A stretch of DNA of 64,000 nt. It comes from Vibrio celticus (lineage in GTDB: Bacteria; Pseudomonadota; Gammaproteobacteria; Enterobacterales; Vibrionaceae). Made by a program: the position numbers and the translations under genes. Below the pieces are notes generated by a model, which saw only the letters and a list, made by a program, of their open reading frames with translations, was not told the origin of the DNA and made no database searches. Location of the stretch: the NCBI RefSeq assembly GCF_024347335.1, contig NZ_AP025463.1:2170001-2234000 (forward strand). The letters run 5' to 3'. Shown here piece after piece: positions 14,537 through 23,930 of this stretch; position 1 is the stretch's first letter; every line of letters begins with the position of its first letter.

Positions 14537-17197
14537 TTACTCAGTGTCTTGCTCGCTATCACTTTCAGAGTCAGAAGCATCTGATGCTTGCTCTTCACTT
14601 GATTCAGCAACTTCAGCGTTGATAGTTTCAGCACCAGCTTCTTCAGCTTCGCCTTCTACAATCTCAGCTTCTTCTACTTCGTCGATACGTTGTAGACCTA
14701 CAACATTCTCGTCTTCAGCAGTACGAATCAGTGTTACACCTTGAGTGTTACGACCAACTTGGCTAACTTCCGCTACGCGAGTACGAACTAGCGTACCTGC
14801 GTCGGTGATCATCATCATTTCATCGCCTTCTTCAACTTGAACAGCGCCAACAACTGGGCCATTACGTTCAGAGACTTTGATAGATACTACACCTTGCGTT
14901 GCACGGCCTTTCGTTGGGTATTCTGCTAGCTCAGTACGCTTACCGTAACCGTTTTCAGTCACAGTTAGGATATCGCCTTCGTTAGAAGGAACAATCAGTG
15001 AAACCACTTGATCGTCTTCTGGAAGCTTCATACCACGAACACCAGAGGCAGTACGGCCCATTGCTCGTACTTTGTCCTCGTTAAAGCGAACAACTTTGCC
15101 CGATTTAGAGAACAGCATGATGTCGCTATCACCGTTAGTGATATCAACGCCAATCAGTGAATCGTCGTCACGTAGGTTAACTGCGATTAGGCCGTTAGCA
15201 CGTACGTTTGCGAATTGATCCAGTGATGTCTTCTTAACTGTACCGTCACCCGTTGCCATGAAGATGAATTTCTCGTTAGAGAACTCAGAAACTGGCAGGA
15301 TAGCCGTAATACGTTCACCTTCCTCTAGAGGAAGAATGTTCACGATAGGCTTACCACGAGCAGTACGACTTGCTAATGGTAGTTGGTAAACTTTCAGGCG
15401 GTATGTCTTACCACGAGTAGAGAAACATAGGATGTTATCGTGAGTATTAGCAACAAGCAGACGCTCAATGTAATCCTCATCTTTCATCTTAGTTGCACTC
15501 TTACCTTTACCACCACGACGTTGAGATTCGTAGTCGCTTAGGATTTGGTACTTAACGTAACCTGCGTTAGAAAGCGTTACTACAACGTCTTCTTGAGCAA
15601 TCAGCTCTTCCATGTCGATGTCATGAACTGCCGCTGTGATTTCTGTACGACGCTCGTCGCCATAGATTTCACGTACCGCTTCAAGTTCTTCACGGATAAC
15701 TTCCATCAAACGCTCAGTGCTTGCAAGAATGTGCATTAGCTCAGCGATTTCTTCTAGAAGTGCTTTGTACTCGTCTAGAATCTTCTCGTGCTCAAGGCCA
15801 GTTAGGCGGTGAAGACGAAGTTCTAGAATAGCTTGTGCTTGTGTTTCCGTTAGGAAGTATTGGCCATCGCGGATACCGTATTGGTCTTCCAACCAATCAG
15901 GACGAGCCGCATCAGTACCAGCACGCTCAAGCATTGAAGCAACGTTACCAAGATCCCAACCGCGTGCAACTAAGCCAGCTTTTGCTTCAGCTGGTGTTGG
16001 AGCGTTACGGATAAGCTCAATGATTTCGTCGATGTTAGCAAGTGCTAGAGACAGTGCTTCAAGGATGTGTGCACGATCGCGCGCTTTCTTCAGTTCGAAG
16101 ATAGTACGACGTGTCACAACTTCGCGACGGTGGTCTACGAAGCACTTAAGCATGTCTTTGATGTTGAACAACTGTGGTTGACCGTTGTTCAACGCAACCA
16201 TGTTGATACCGAAAGTCGTTTGCAGTTGAGTTTGAGCGTATAGGTTGTTTAGAACCACTTCGCCTACTGCATCACGCTTACATTCAATAACAATACGCAT
16301 ACCATCTTTATCAGATTCGTCACGCAGTGCACTGATGCCTTCTACTTTCTTATCTTTAACCAGTTCAGCAATCTTCTCGATCAAACGAGCTTTGTTTACT
16401 TGGTAAGGGATCTCAGTAACGATAATGGTTTCTTTACCATTCTTCTCTACTTCGATATCCGCTTTTGAACGCATGTAAACCTTACCGCGGCCAGTCTTAT
16501 AAGCATCAACGATGCCTTTACGACCACTGATAAGTGCTGCTGTTGGGAAGTCAGGACCAGGAATGTAGTCCATTAGCTCATCAATAGTGATCTCTTCATT
16601 ATTGATGTAAGCCAAACAGCCATCAACAACTTCACCAAGGTTATGTGGTGGAATGTTGGTAGCCATACCTACTGCGATACCAGAAGCACCGTTTACCAAT
16701 AGGTTAGGAATTTTTGTAGGAAGTACTGCTGGAATTTGTTCTGTACCATCGTAGTTCGGTACGTAATCCACAGTTTCCTTATCAAGGTCAGCCAGTAGCT
16801 CGTGAGCAATTTTCGCCATACGAACTTCGGTATAACGCATTGCAGCCGCGGAGTCGCCATCGATAGAACCAAAGTTACCTTGGCCATCAACTAGCATGTA
16901 ACGCAGTGAGAACGGTTGAGCCATACGAACAATTGTATCGTATACAGCACTATCACCATGCGGGTGGTATTTACCGATTACATCACCTACTACACGAGCA
17001 GACTTTTTATATGGTTTGTTCCAATCATTACCTAGTACATTCATCGCGAACAAAACGCGGCGGTGTACTGGTTTTAGGCCATCACGCACATCTGGAAGGG
17101 CACGACCAACGATGACGGACATCGCGTAGTCTAGGTATGAACCTCTAAGCTCATCTTCAATATTTACGGGCGTGATCTCTTTCGCTAGATCGCTCAT
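14537..17197 (-). CDS. gyrA: DNA gyrase subunit A
   Basis: GyrA is the DNA-breaking and -rejoining subunit of gyrase, which introduces negative supercoils. The 886-residue product aligns without gaps to E. coli GyrA over the N terminus, so Ser83 and Asp87 (GDSAVYD) are both wild type at the main quinolone-resistance positions, and the catalytic tyrosine is in AMRYTE (Tyr122). The GyrA box QRRGGKG needed for DNA wrapping is present in the C-terminal domain, as are the beta-pinwheel repeats. The last ~45 residues are strikingly acidic (many Glu/Asp/Ser), somewhat longer than in E. coli. It is divergent from ubiG and ends at a strong terminator. Confidence 0.98.
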   Translation of the reverse strand: MSDLAKEITPVNIEDELRGSYLDYAMSVIVGRALPDVRDGLKPVHRRVLFAMNVLGNDWNKPYKKSARVVGDVIGKYHPHGDSAVYDTIVRMAQPFSLRYMLVDGQGNFGSIDGDSAAAMRYTEVRMAKIAHELLADLDKETVDYVPNYDGTEQIPAVLPTKIPNLLVNGASGIAVGMATNIPPHNLGEVVDGCLAYINNEEITIDELMDYIPGPDFPTAALISGRKGIVDAYKTGRGKVYMRSKADIEVEKNGKETIIVTEIPYQVNKARLIEKIAELVKDKKVEGISALRDESDKDGMRIVIECKRDAVGEVVLNNLYAQTQLQTTFGINMVALNNGQPQLFNIKDMLKCFVDHRREVVTRRTIFELKKARDRAHILEALSLALANIDEIIELIRNAPTPAEAKAGLVARGWDLGNVASMLERAGTDAARPDWLEDQYGIRDGQYFLTETQAQAILELRLHRLTGLEHEKILDEYKALLEEIAELMHILASTERLMEVIREELEAVREIYGDERRTEITAAVHDIDMEELIAQEDVVVTLSNAGYVKYQILSDYESQRRGGKGKSATKMKDEDYIERLLVANTHDNILCFSTRGKTYRLKVYQLPLASRTARGKPIVNILPLEEGERITAILPVSEFSNEKFIFMATGDGTVKKTSLDQFANVRANGLIAVNLRDDDSLIGVDITNGDSDIMLFSKSGKVVRFNEDKVRAMGRTASGVRGMKLPEDDQVVSLIVPSNEGDILTVTENGYGKRTELAEYPTKGRATQGVVSIKVSERNGPVVGAVQVEEGDEMMMITDAGTLVRTRVAEVSQVGRNTQGVTLIRTAEDENVVGLQRIDEVEEAEIVEGEAEEAGAETINAEVAESSEEQASDASDSESDSEQDTE

Positions 17198-17488
17198 AGA
17201 GCCATTTTCCCTCTATAGTCAGATCGTATTTTTGAATACGTATAAGACCGAAAAATATAACACAAATTTACCTACGGAGGCATCACTTTCCCTCTCCTTT
17301 TACCATCTTGTGACCCTTGTAGCCAATCAATTGATGAGAAATTGCACCTCCGCATCATATCTTGCTGAAACATGGTCACTTTACATCCAATAAACTAGCA
17401 AAATTGTAGATCTTCTGGTCAGCGCGAAAAGGCAAGTTATAATGCCTGCAATTTCATGGATGCATTATTTAACTTGGAAATGCCGATT

Positions 17489-18199
17489 ATGACTAAATCA
17501 CAGAACGTAGACCCAGCAGAAATCAAGAAATTCGAAGACATGGCGTCACGCTGGTGGGATCTAGAAGGCGAATTTAAGCCGCTACATCAAATCAACCCAC
17601 TGCGCCTAAATTACGTATTAGAGAAGACGGAAGGCCTATTTGGCAAGAAAGTCCTCGATGTTGGCTGCGGCGGCGGTATTCTTGCAGAAAGCATGGCGGT
17701 AGAAGGCGCGATAGTGACTGGCCTAGACATGGGTAAAGAACCGCTAGAAGTTGCGCGTCTTCACGCATTGGAAACTGGCACCAAGCTCGATTACATCCAG
17801 AGCACTATCGAAGACCACGCAGAACAAAACCCACAGACGTACGATGTGGTAACGTGCATGGAAATGCTTGAACACGTTCCAGACCCGCAATCTGTTATCA
17901 CTGCCTGTTCGAAATTGGTCAAACCGGGCGGCCACGTGTTCTTTTCTACATTGAACCGTAACTTCAAATCTTACTTGTTTGCGATTGTTGGTGCAGAGAA
18001 GCTATTGAAGATCGTTCCAGAAGGCACTCATGAGCACGAGAAGTTCATTCGCCCTGCTGAACTTATCAAGATGGTCGATAACACGCCGCTGCAAGAATTA
18101 GGGATTACAGGGCTGCACTACAACCCTCTTACGGACACTTATCGTTTAGGCACAAATGTAGACGTAAACTACATCGTCCACACGCAAAACTTTGGCTAA
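17489..18199 (+). CDS. ubiG: Ubiquinone biosynthesis O-methyltransferase
   Basis: UbiG performs the two O-methylations of ubiquinone synthesis. From ATG 17489 the protein has 236 residues; longer starts at 17456 or 17480 add residues not seen in the family. The S-adenosylmethionine-binding motif VLDVGCGGGILAE is clear, followed by the post-motif CMEMLEHVPDP. The position beside gyrA is common in gamma-proteobacteria. A terminator-like hairpin follows at 18246-18285. Confidence 0.95.
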   Translation: MTKSQNVDPAEIKKFEDMASRWWDLEGEFKPLHQINPLRLNYVLEKTEGLFGKKVLDVGCGGGILAESMAVEGAIVTGLDMGKEPLEVARLHALETGTKLDYIQSTIEDHAEQNPQTYDVVTCMEMLEHVPDPQSVITACSKLVKPGGHVFFSTLNRNFKSYLFAIVGAEKLLKIVPEGTHEHEKFIRPAELIKMVDNTPLQELGITGLHYNPLTDTYRLGTNVDVNYIVHTQNFG

Positions 18200-18245
18200 A
18201 AAATATCGGTAGCCCTACCGTAAAACCTTTTGTAAAAAAGACGAA

Positions 18246-18285
18246 TGAAAAGAGTTGCAATTACCATAACTTTGCGACTTTTTTC
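18246..18285 (+). terminator. Terminator of ubiG
   Basis: AAAAGAGTTGCAA pairs, with one G-U type and few mismatched positions, with TTTGCGACTTTTTT, ending in a T-run. Confidence 0.65.
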
Positions 18286-18707
18286 AGTCTAAATTTCGTG
18301 CGCTAGCTTCCATTTTGACCACCTCGATTTAAATTTAATCGCCCAAAATCCATTGCCCATTTTGCTCAAAGATCAAGGGATTTTTTTTTATGGGCGTGCA
18401 AAAATAAAGCATCATTAAAAGCCGACTTTTATACAATCAAGTCACATCTAACCTCATCAGTTAGTGGTCACTTACAGTTTTTTTTCAATCCACCACTTAT
18501 CCACAAGCAACCCCATTTCTTTACCTTGAAAAATATCAGTTGTAGCACTATCTTGTAACCCAACAAACAAATGACCCCTATATGTTGTGTTTGAACTACA
18601 ATGTATGGGTAGACCAAGATCACAAAGCCGAAACGTAATTTACAAAAATTACAAAGAAATACACAAAAACACGGCCTTGTTCAGTTTTGTTAGGGAAATT
18701 AAGCAGA
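18286..18707 (+). promoter_or_regulatory. nrdA upstream regulatory region
   Basis: No gene is visible in these 422 bases. A perfect DnaA box TTATCCACA lies at 18497-18505. Two NrdR-box-like sequences follow at about 18575-18590 (TATATGTTGTGT core) and 18596-18611 (ACAATGTATGGGT core), with starts 21 bases apart, about two helical turns. DnaA and NrdR control of nrdAB is known in E. coli; the same inputs are inferred here from the sequence. Confidence 0.55.
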
Positions 18708-20990
18708 ATGAACCAACAACTTACTGTTACCAAGCGTAACGGGCGCAAAGAAACGATCGATCTAGAGAAGATCCATCGCGTGATTACATGGGCAGCTGAA
18801 GGCTTGCACAATGTTTCTGTATCACAAGTAGAATTGAAAGCTCACATTCAGTTTTACGATGGCATCACCACTACTGACATTCATGAAACTATCATCAAGT
18901 CAGCAGCGGATTTAATCTCTGAAGAGACTCCTGATTACCAATATCTAGCAGCACGTCTGTCTGTATTCCACCTACGTAAAAAAGCGTACGGCGAATACGA
19001 GCCGCCTGCACTGTATGACCACGTTGCAAAACTGGTTGATATGGGTAAATACGATAGCCACCTTATGGAAGACTACACGAAAGCTGAATTCGAAGAGCTT
19101 GACGAGTACATCGACCACAAACGTGACTTAGACTTCTCTTACGCAGCGGTTAAGCAGCTCGAAGGTAAATACTTCGTGCAAAACCGTGTAACGAAAGAAA
19201 TCTACGAGAGTGCTCAGTTCCTTTACATTTTAGTTGCTGCGTGTCTATTCGCTAAATACCCGAAATCGACTCGTCTTGACTACATCAAACGTTTTTACGA
19301 CGCATCGTCTACGTTTAAGATTTCTCTACCTACACCGATCATGTCTGGTGTACGTACGCCTACTCGTCAATTCAGTTCTTGTGTACTGATCGAGTGTGGT
19401 GACAGCCTTGATTCAATCAACGCAACAGCAAGCTCAATTGTTCGTTACGTATCTCAACGTGCTGGTATTGGTATCAACGCAGGTCGTATCCGTGCGCTTG
19501 GTTCTGAAATCCGTAATGGTGAAGCGTTCCACACGGGCTGTATCCCTTTCTACAAATACTTCCAGACAGCAGTAAAATGTTGTTCTCAAGGTGGTGTTCG
19601 TGGCGGTGCAGCAACAGTGTTCTACCCACTATGGCACGGTGAAGTTCAGTCTCTATTAGTACTGAAAAACAACCGCGGCGTTGAAGAGAACCGTGTTCGT
19701 CACATGGATTACGGCGTACAACTGAACAAGCTTATGTACTCTCGCCTAGTTCAAGGTGGCAACATCAGCCTGTTCTCACCTTCAGACGTACCTGGCCTTT
19801 ACGATGCGTTCTTCGAAAACCAAGACCGTTTTGAAGAGCTATACGTTAAGTACGAAAACGATCCTTCAGTGAAGCGTGAAACGGTTAAAGCCGTTGAGCT
19901 GTTCTCTCTGCTAATGCAAGAGCGTGCTTCTACTGGTCGTATCTACATTCAGAACGTTGACCACTGTAATACACACAGCCCGTTTGATTCTGAAGTTGCA
20001 CCTGTTCGTCAATCGAACCTATGTCTAGAAATCGCGCTTCCTACTAAGCCACTTTCTAACGTAGAAGATGACGAAGGCGAAATTGCACTATGTACGCTTT
20101 CAGCATTCAACCTTGGCGCAATCAATGAACTAGACGACCTAGCAGAGCTTTCTGAGCTGGTTGTTCGTGCTCTAGATGCACTGCTTGATTACCAAGACTA
20201 CCCGCTTCCAGCTGCATACAAGTCGACAATGAACCGTCGTACTTTAGGTGTAGGTGTAATCAACTACGCATACTACCTAGCTAAGAATGGTGTTAAGTAC
20301 TCTGATGGCAGCGCGAATGGCCTGACTCATCGTACTTTTGAAGCAATTCAATACCACTTGCTAAAAGCATCTGTTGAACTAGCGAAAGAGCAAGGTCGTT
20401 GCCCATCTTTCCACGAGACCAACTACGCGAAAGGCCTACTGCCAATCGATACTTACAAAAAAGATATCGACTTAGTATGTGAAGAGCCACTGCACTACGA
20501 TTGGGATTCTCTACGTGAAGAGATCATGGAGCACGGTCTGCGTAACTCTACGCTAACAGCGCTTATGCCTTCTGAGACATCGTCTCAAATCTCGAACGCG
20601 ACTAACGGTATCGAGCCACCACGTGGTTACGTATCAGTGAAAGCATCGAAAGACGGCATCCTGAAGCAAGTGGTTCCAGATTTCCTAAATCTTAAAGAGA
20701 ACTACGAGCTACTTTGGAACATTGGTTCTAACGACGGTTACCTACACCTAGTGGGTATCATGCAAAAATTCGTTGACCAAGCTATCTCTGCAAACACTAA
20801 CTATGATCCAAGTGTTTACGACAGCGGTAAAGTACCAATGAAGAAGCTGCTTCAAGACCTACTAACAGCGTACAAGTACGGTGTTAAGACGCTTTACTAC
20901 CATAACACTCGTGATGGTGCTAAAGACGACCAAGGCGATGCAGTTCAAGTGCCGGAAGAAGATTGTGAAGGCGGCGGTTGTAAGATCTAA
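18708..20990 (+). CDS. nrdA: Ribonucleoside-diphosphate reductase class Ia, alpha subunit
   Basis: NrdA reduces ribonucleoside diphosphates to deoxy forms. From ATG 18708 it has 760 residues, almost the same as E. coli (761); an upstream TTG start gives a non-family extension. The N-terminal ATP-cone (TVTKRNGRKETIDLEKIHRV) for allosteric control is present. Catalytic features include the redox cysteines, the NLCLEI loop region with the central Cys, and the C-terminal shuttle pair CEGGGC. It heads the nrdA-nrdB-yfaE operon. Confidence 0.97.
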   Translation: MNQQLTVTKRNGRKETIDLEKIHRVITWAAEGLHNVSVSQVELKAHIQFYDGITTTDIHETIIKSAADLISEETPDYQYLAARLSVFHLRKKAYGEYEPPALYDHVAKLVDMGKYDSHLMEDYTKAEFEELDEYIDHKRDLDFSYAAVKQLEGKYFVQNRVTKEIYESAQFLYILVAACLFAKYPKSTRLDYIKRFYDASSTFKISLPTPIMSGVRTPTRQFSSCVLIECGDSLDSINATASSIVRYVSQRAGIGINAGRIRALGSEIRNGEAFHTGCIPFYKYFQTAVKCCSQGGVRGGAATVFYPLWHGEVQSLLVLKNNRGVEENRVRHMDYGVQLNKLMYSRLVQGGNISLFSPSDVPGLYDAFFENQDRFEELYVKYENDPSVKRETVKAVELFSLLMQERASTGRIYIQNVDHCNTHSPFDSEVAPVRQSNLCLEIALPTKPLSNVEDDEGEIALCTLSAFNLGAINELDDLAELSELVVRALDALLDYQDYPLPAAYKSTMNRRTLGVGVINYAYYLAKNGVKYSDGSANGLTHRTFEAIQYHLLKASVELAKEQGRCPSFHETNYAKGLLPIDTYKKDIDLVCEEPLHYDWDSLREEIMEHGLRNSTLTALMPSETSSQISNATNGIEPPRGYVSVKASKDGILKQVVPDFLNLKENYELLWNIGSNDGYLHLVGIMQKFVDQAISANTNYDPSVYDSGKVPMKKLLQDLLTAYKYGVKTLYYHNTRDGAKDDQGDAVQVPEEDCEGGGCKI

Positions 20991-21008
20991 ACCGCAATAA
21001 ACATTAAG

Positions 21009-21037
21009 ACCCCAGAGAAGCGTTATCTTCTCTGGGT
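21009..21037 (+). other. nrdA-nrdB intergenic hairpin
   Basis: CCCAGAGAAG (21011-21020) pairs with CTTCTCTGGG (21027-21036). Only a short T-stretch follows, so it is more likely to be an mRNA processing or partial termination element that sets the nrdA/nrdB ratio than a full terminator. Confidence 0.5.
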
Positions 21038-21093
21038 TTAAAGCATTAACAGGGTCCGTTTTATTACGGGTCTTTAAAGGATTTGAGGCATTT

Positions 21094-22227
21094 ATGGCTT
21101 ACAGTACTTTTTCTCAGCAAAAAAATGACCAACTAAAAGAACCAATGTTCTTGGGTCAGTCGGTAAACGTTGCACGTTACGACCAACAAAAATTCGAAAT
21201 CTTCGAAAAGTTGATCGAGAAGCAGCTTTCTTTCTTCTGGCGTCCAGAAGAAGTAGACGTGTCTAGCGACCGTATCGACTACAACAAGCTTCCTGAGCAT
21301 GAAAAGCACATCTTCATCTCTAACTTGAAGTACCAAACGCTTCTAGATTCTATCCAAGGCCGCAGCCCTAACGTTGCCCTACTTCCACTGGTATCTCTAC
21401 CAGAAGTTGAAACTTGGATTGAAACTTGGTCTTTCTCTGAAACGATTCACTCTCGTTCTTACACGCACATCATCCGTAACATCGTGAACGATCCAGGCGT
21501 AGTATTCGACGACATCGTTGAAAACGAAGAGATTCTAAAGCGCGCTAAAGACATCGCTTTCTACTACGACGACCTAATCAAGCTAACGGCTGACTACCAC
21601 CGCTACGGTGAAGGCAACCACAGCATCAACGGCGAAGACGTTAAGATTTCACTTCACGACCTGAAGAAGAAACTTTACCTATGTCTAATGTCTGTAAACG
21701 CACTCGAAGCGATTCGTTTCTACGTAAGTTTCGCATGTTCATTTGCATTCGCTGAACGTGAGCTAATGGAAGGTAACGCGAAGATCATCAAGCTAATCGC
21801 TCGTGATGAAGCACTTCACCTTACTGGTACACAGCACATGATCAACTTGCTACGTAACGGTCAAGATGACTTCGAATTCATGCAGATCGCTGAAGAATGT
21901 AAGCAAGAGTGTTTCGACCTATTCAAAGAAGCGGCTGAGCAAGAAAAAGAGTGGGCAGAATACCTATTCAAAGATGGCTCTATGATTGGTCTAAACAAAG
22001 ACATACTTTGCCAATACGTTGAGTACATTACCAACATCCGTATGCAGGCTGTTGGTCTAGGTACTGCTTACCCAGCAGCAACGTCGAACCCGATTCCATG
22101 GATCAACGCTTGGTTGTCTTCAGATAACGTTCAAGTTGCTCCACAAGAAGCAGAAATCAGTTCTTACCTAGTTGGCCAAATCGACAACGAAGTAAAAGCT
22201 GACGACTTTGAAGGATTTGAGCTGTAA
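21094..22227 (+). CDS. nrdB: Ribonucleoside-diphosphate reductase class Ia, beta subunit
   Basis: A 377-residue radical-generating subunit. The tyrosyl-radical and iron-ligand regions are visible: ETIHSRSYTHI (radical Tyr and ligands), CSFAFAERELMEG and RDEALHLTGTQH for the di-iron site, and a C-terminal tail that docks to NrdA. GAGG precedes the ATG. Its stop codon overlaps the start of yfaE by one base (TAATG). Confidence 0.97.
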   Translation: MAYSTFSQQKNDQLKEPMFLGQSVNVARYDQQKFEIFEKLIEKQLSFFWRPEEVDVSSDRIDYNKLPEHEKHIFISNLKYQTLLDSIQGRSPNVALLPLVSLPEVETWIETWSFSETIHSRSYTHIIRNIVNDPGVVFDDIVENEEILKRAKDIAFYYDDLIKLTADYHRYGEGNHSINGEDVKISLHDLKKKLYLCLMSVNALEAIRFYVSFACSFAFAERELMEGNAKIIKLIARDEALHLTGTQHMINLLRNGQDDFEFMQIAEECKQECFDLFKEAAEQEKEWAEYLFKDGSMIGLNKDILCQYVEYITNIRMQAVGLGTAYPAATSNPIPWINAWLSSDNVQVAPQEAEISSYLVGQIDNEVKADDFEGFEL

Positions 22228-22505
22228 TGCCAACAATCAAAATCAACAAGCTGACTTCTATTGAATCTAACCCTTCAAACACTCTATTGGAAACAATGGA
22301 ACAAGCGGGGTTAGAGCCAGAATACAACTGCCGAGATGGCCACTGTGGCGCTTGCCGTTGCACGTTGGATTCTGGAGAGGTCGAGTACGTTGGTTTTGCT
22401 ATGGCTTACACGCAAGGTAATGAAATATTGCCTTGCATCTGTAAAGCAAAGACTGAGCTATCGCTGAGTAACGTTATTCATAGAAACAAGCAAAAACGCG
22501 CATAA
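22227..22505 (+). CDS. yfaE: YfaE, [2Fe-2S] ferredoxin for NrdB maintenance
   Basis: A 92-residue plant-type ferredoxin with ligands C35, C40, C43 and C70 in YNCRDGHCGACRC and LPCICK. YfaE reduces the NrdB di-iron centre so that the tyrosyl radical can be rebuilt. It overlaps the nrdB stop by one base, indicating translational coupling, and ends before a strong bidirectional terminator. Confidence 0.93.
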   Translation: MPTIKINKLTSIESNPSNTLLETMEQAGLEPEYNCRDGHCGACRCTLDSGEVEYVGFAMAYTQGNEILPCICKAKTELSLSNVIHRNKQKRA

Positions 22506-22552
22506 GCCAACTGGCTTTAGGTCGCTTTGTTCGAATATCTTCAATAAGAATT

Positions 22553-22590
22553 AAAAAGGGTCCGCTTCCTTTAGGAATGCGGACCCTTTT
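22553..22590 (+). terminator. Terminator of nrdAB-yfaE
   Basis: AAAAGGGTCCGC pairs with GCGGACCCTTTT, extended by TTCC/GGAA across a short loop; the flanks suit termination of both strands. Confidence 0.85.
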
Positions 22591-22678
22591 CTATTTATGT
22601 CTTTAGGTATCGTAAGACGACTCGTCTATTGCTCAACCAAAGTCTTCCTGTTGGCTTGCGTCATACAAAGCCAAACGT

Positions 22679-23194
22679 TTATTGCCGAGTCAGGTTAAGA
22701 GTCACAGAGCCAATATAACAAGCGCTTCGGCACTCTCCACAGCCGTTACACTTATCTTTGTCCACTGTAGGCAACTCTCCTACTTCGATGTGTATCGCAC
22801 CTGCTGAACACGCAGTTTGGCATGCTGAACAATCCATTTGCATGTAATTATTGCAGCTATCAGCAAAACTCGGCTTGAGGTCGATATAAGGTGTGACCGT
22901 TGGATGAAGTGCGCCAGTCGGACACACTTCAGTGCATTTGTTACACATAGAACAACTGTTGTAATCCAAATTCAGCAGCGCACTGCCCTCTAGCATTTCA
23001 ATAACGCTATTCGGACACGCTTGCTCACACAGCTCACAACCGTCGCAAAGACACTCAAACAGCACCTCGTCGACCGCTCTTGGCGGCCTTGCGTGCAAGC
23101 GCTGTGATATCTCTTCATAATTCGCGGCTGCTTTAACCGGTTTAGAAAGTCGAGTTAAGAAACCGCGTCTATTTGAATTTATTTGTTCAGACAT
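22679..23194 (-). CDS. NapF-type ferredoxin linked to a TorD-like chaperone
   Basis: This 171-residue cytoplasmic iron-sulfur protein matches NapF. It has clusters CDGCELCEQACP and CSMCNKCTEVCP, then the unusual third pattern C-x7-C-x2-C-x3-C (SCNNYMQMDCSACQTAC) also found in E. coli NapF, and finally CNGCGECRSAC. NapF-type proteins help to mature molybdoenzymes in the cytoplasm. The gene overlaps the TorD-like gene by one base, so the pair probably assisted the nearby DMSO-reductase-type enzyme. That enzyme is now separated from it by an IS and an inverted segment. Confidence 0.85.
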   Translation of the reverse strand: MSEQINSNRRGFLTRLSKPVKAAANYEEISQRLHARPPRAVDEVLFECLCDGCELCEQACPNSVIEMLEGSALLNLDYNSCSMCNKCTEVCPTGALHPTVTPYIDLKPSFADSCNNYMQMDCSACQTACSAGAIHIEVGELPTVDKDKCNGCGECRSACYIGSVTLNLTRQ

Positions 23195-23760
23195 TAGTCG
23201 ATATATAACTTTTTAGTAGCAACGTTTAAATTATATTCAGATGTTAAATACTTAAACCAATCTATTACATCACTTGATAGCTGCTTATAAAATGATAAAT
23301 CTGATGCTGTATTTAATTTATCCAAATAAACAGAAGACCAAGGTAATAAATGGCACTCAAGTAATTCACTGGCTGAATTAATATTATTATTTTCTAACAA
23401 ATATGCATGGGCGAATAGCATTAAACCAAACTGATCCTCTGGCTCTCTTAATCCTGTGTCCAACTCAATCTGATTCAACTCTAAGAACTGGCGATATTCC
23501 ACAGTCGACGCGCCGAATACAACACGGTCTTTATCTAGGTATACAGAGCCCCAAGGTGGAGCTGGCATGTCTCCAACGCCTTCAAACAAGCGACTAAATT
23601 CCGCAGACAAGGCGATTTCCTGCTCACTTCTCAGTGCCAGCAGACATTCTTCTGATAGAACTTCACTCTCAACCAAGGCTTCGACAATGGTTAACAACTG
23701 TTCTTTATTTATCGCTTTATAAAATAGCGAACCCAACAGTTTGTGCGTATCGATAATCAT
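23194..23760 (-). CDS. TorD/DmsD-family molybdoenzyme chaperone
   Basis: A 188-residue, all-alpha soluble protein with motifs of the TorD/DmsD family: PPWGSVYLDKD near the middle, EPEDQFGLML, and HLLPWSSVYL further on. These chaperones bind the Tat signal of a molybdoenzyme until the cofactor is inserted. It is first in a two-gene unit with the NapF-type ferredoxin. Its natural client is most likely the DmsA encoded on the other side of the IS. Confidence 0.8.
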   Translation of the reverse strand: MIIDTHKLLGSLFYKAINKEQLLTIVEALVESEVLSEECLLALRSEQEIALSAEFSRLFEGVGDMPAPPWGSVYLDKDRVVFGASTVEYRQFLELNQIELDTGLREPEDQFGLMLFAHAYLLENNNINSASELLECHLLPWSSVYLDKLNTASDLSFYKQLSSDVIDWFKYLTSEYNLNVATKKLYID

Positions 23761-23868
23761 TATTATTTATACCGTAATAGGTTTTAAAGATAATTATATT
23801 AATTAAACCATTCCATTCTTTGATCTAATTTATACATTCAATTCATAAGATTTAAATTTCATACTTAT

Positions 23869-23882
23869 TTGATACCTATCAA
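23869..23882. promoter_or_regulatory. Perfect FNR consensus upstream of torD-like gene
   Basis: TTGAT-ACCT-ATCAA matches the FNR consensus TTGAT-N4-ATCAA at all ten specified bases. It lies 109 bases upstream of the torD-like start and 48 bases from the IS boundary. In the inferred original order it would sit between the divergent torD and dmsA genes and control one or both under anaerobiosis. The rest of the 170-base gap is AT-rich with no gene. Confidence 0.75.
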
Positions 23883-23930
23883 TCAATATTTAAATATTAA
23901 AAGACAAAAACAAAACTACCTATAAAGTGC

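Noticed and set aside
14537..17197. Quinolone-resistance mutation in gyrA
   Set aside because: Ser83 and Asp87 are both the susceptible-type residues.
22679..23194. Degenerate third iron-sulfur cluster in the NapF-type ferredoxin
   Set aside because: The C-x7-C-x2-C-x3-C spacing looks odd at first but is the same as in E. coli NapF, so it is normal for the family.
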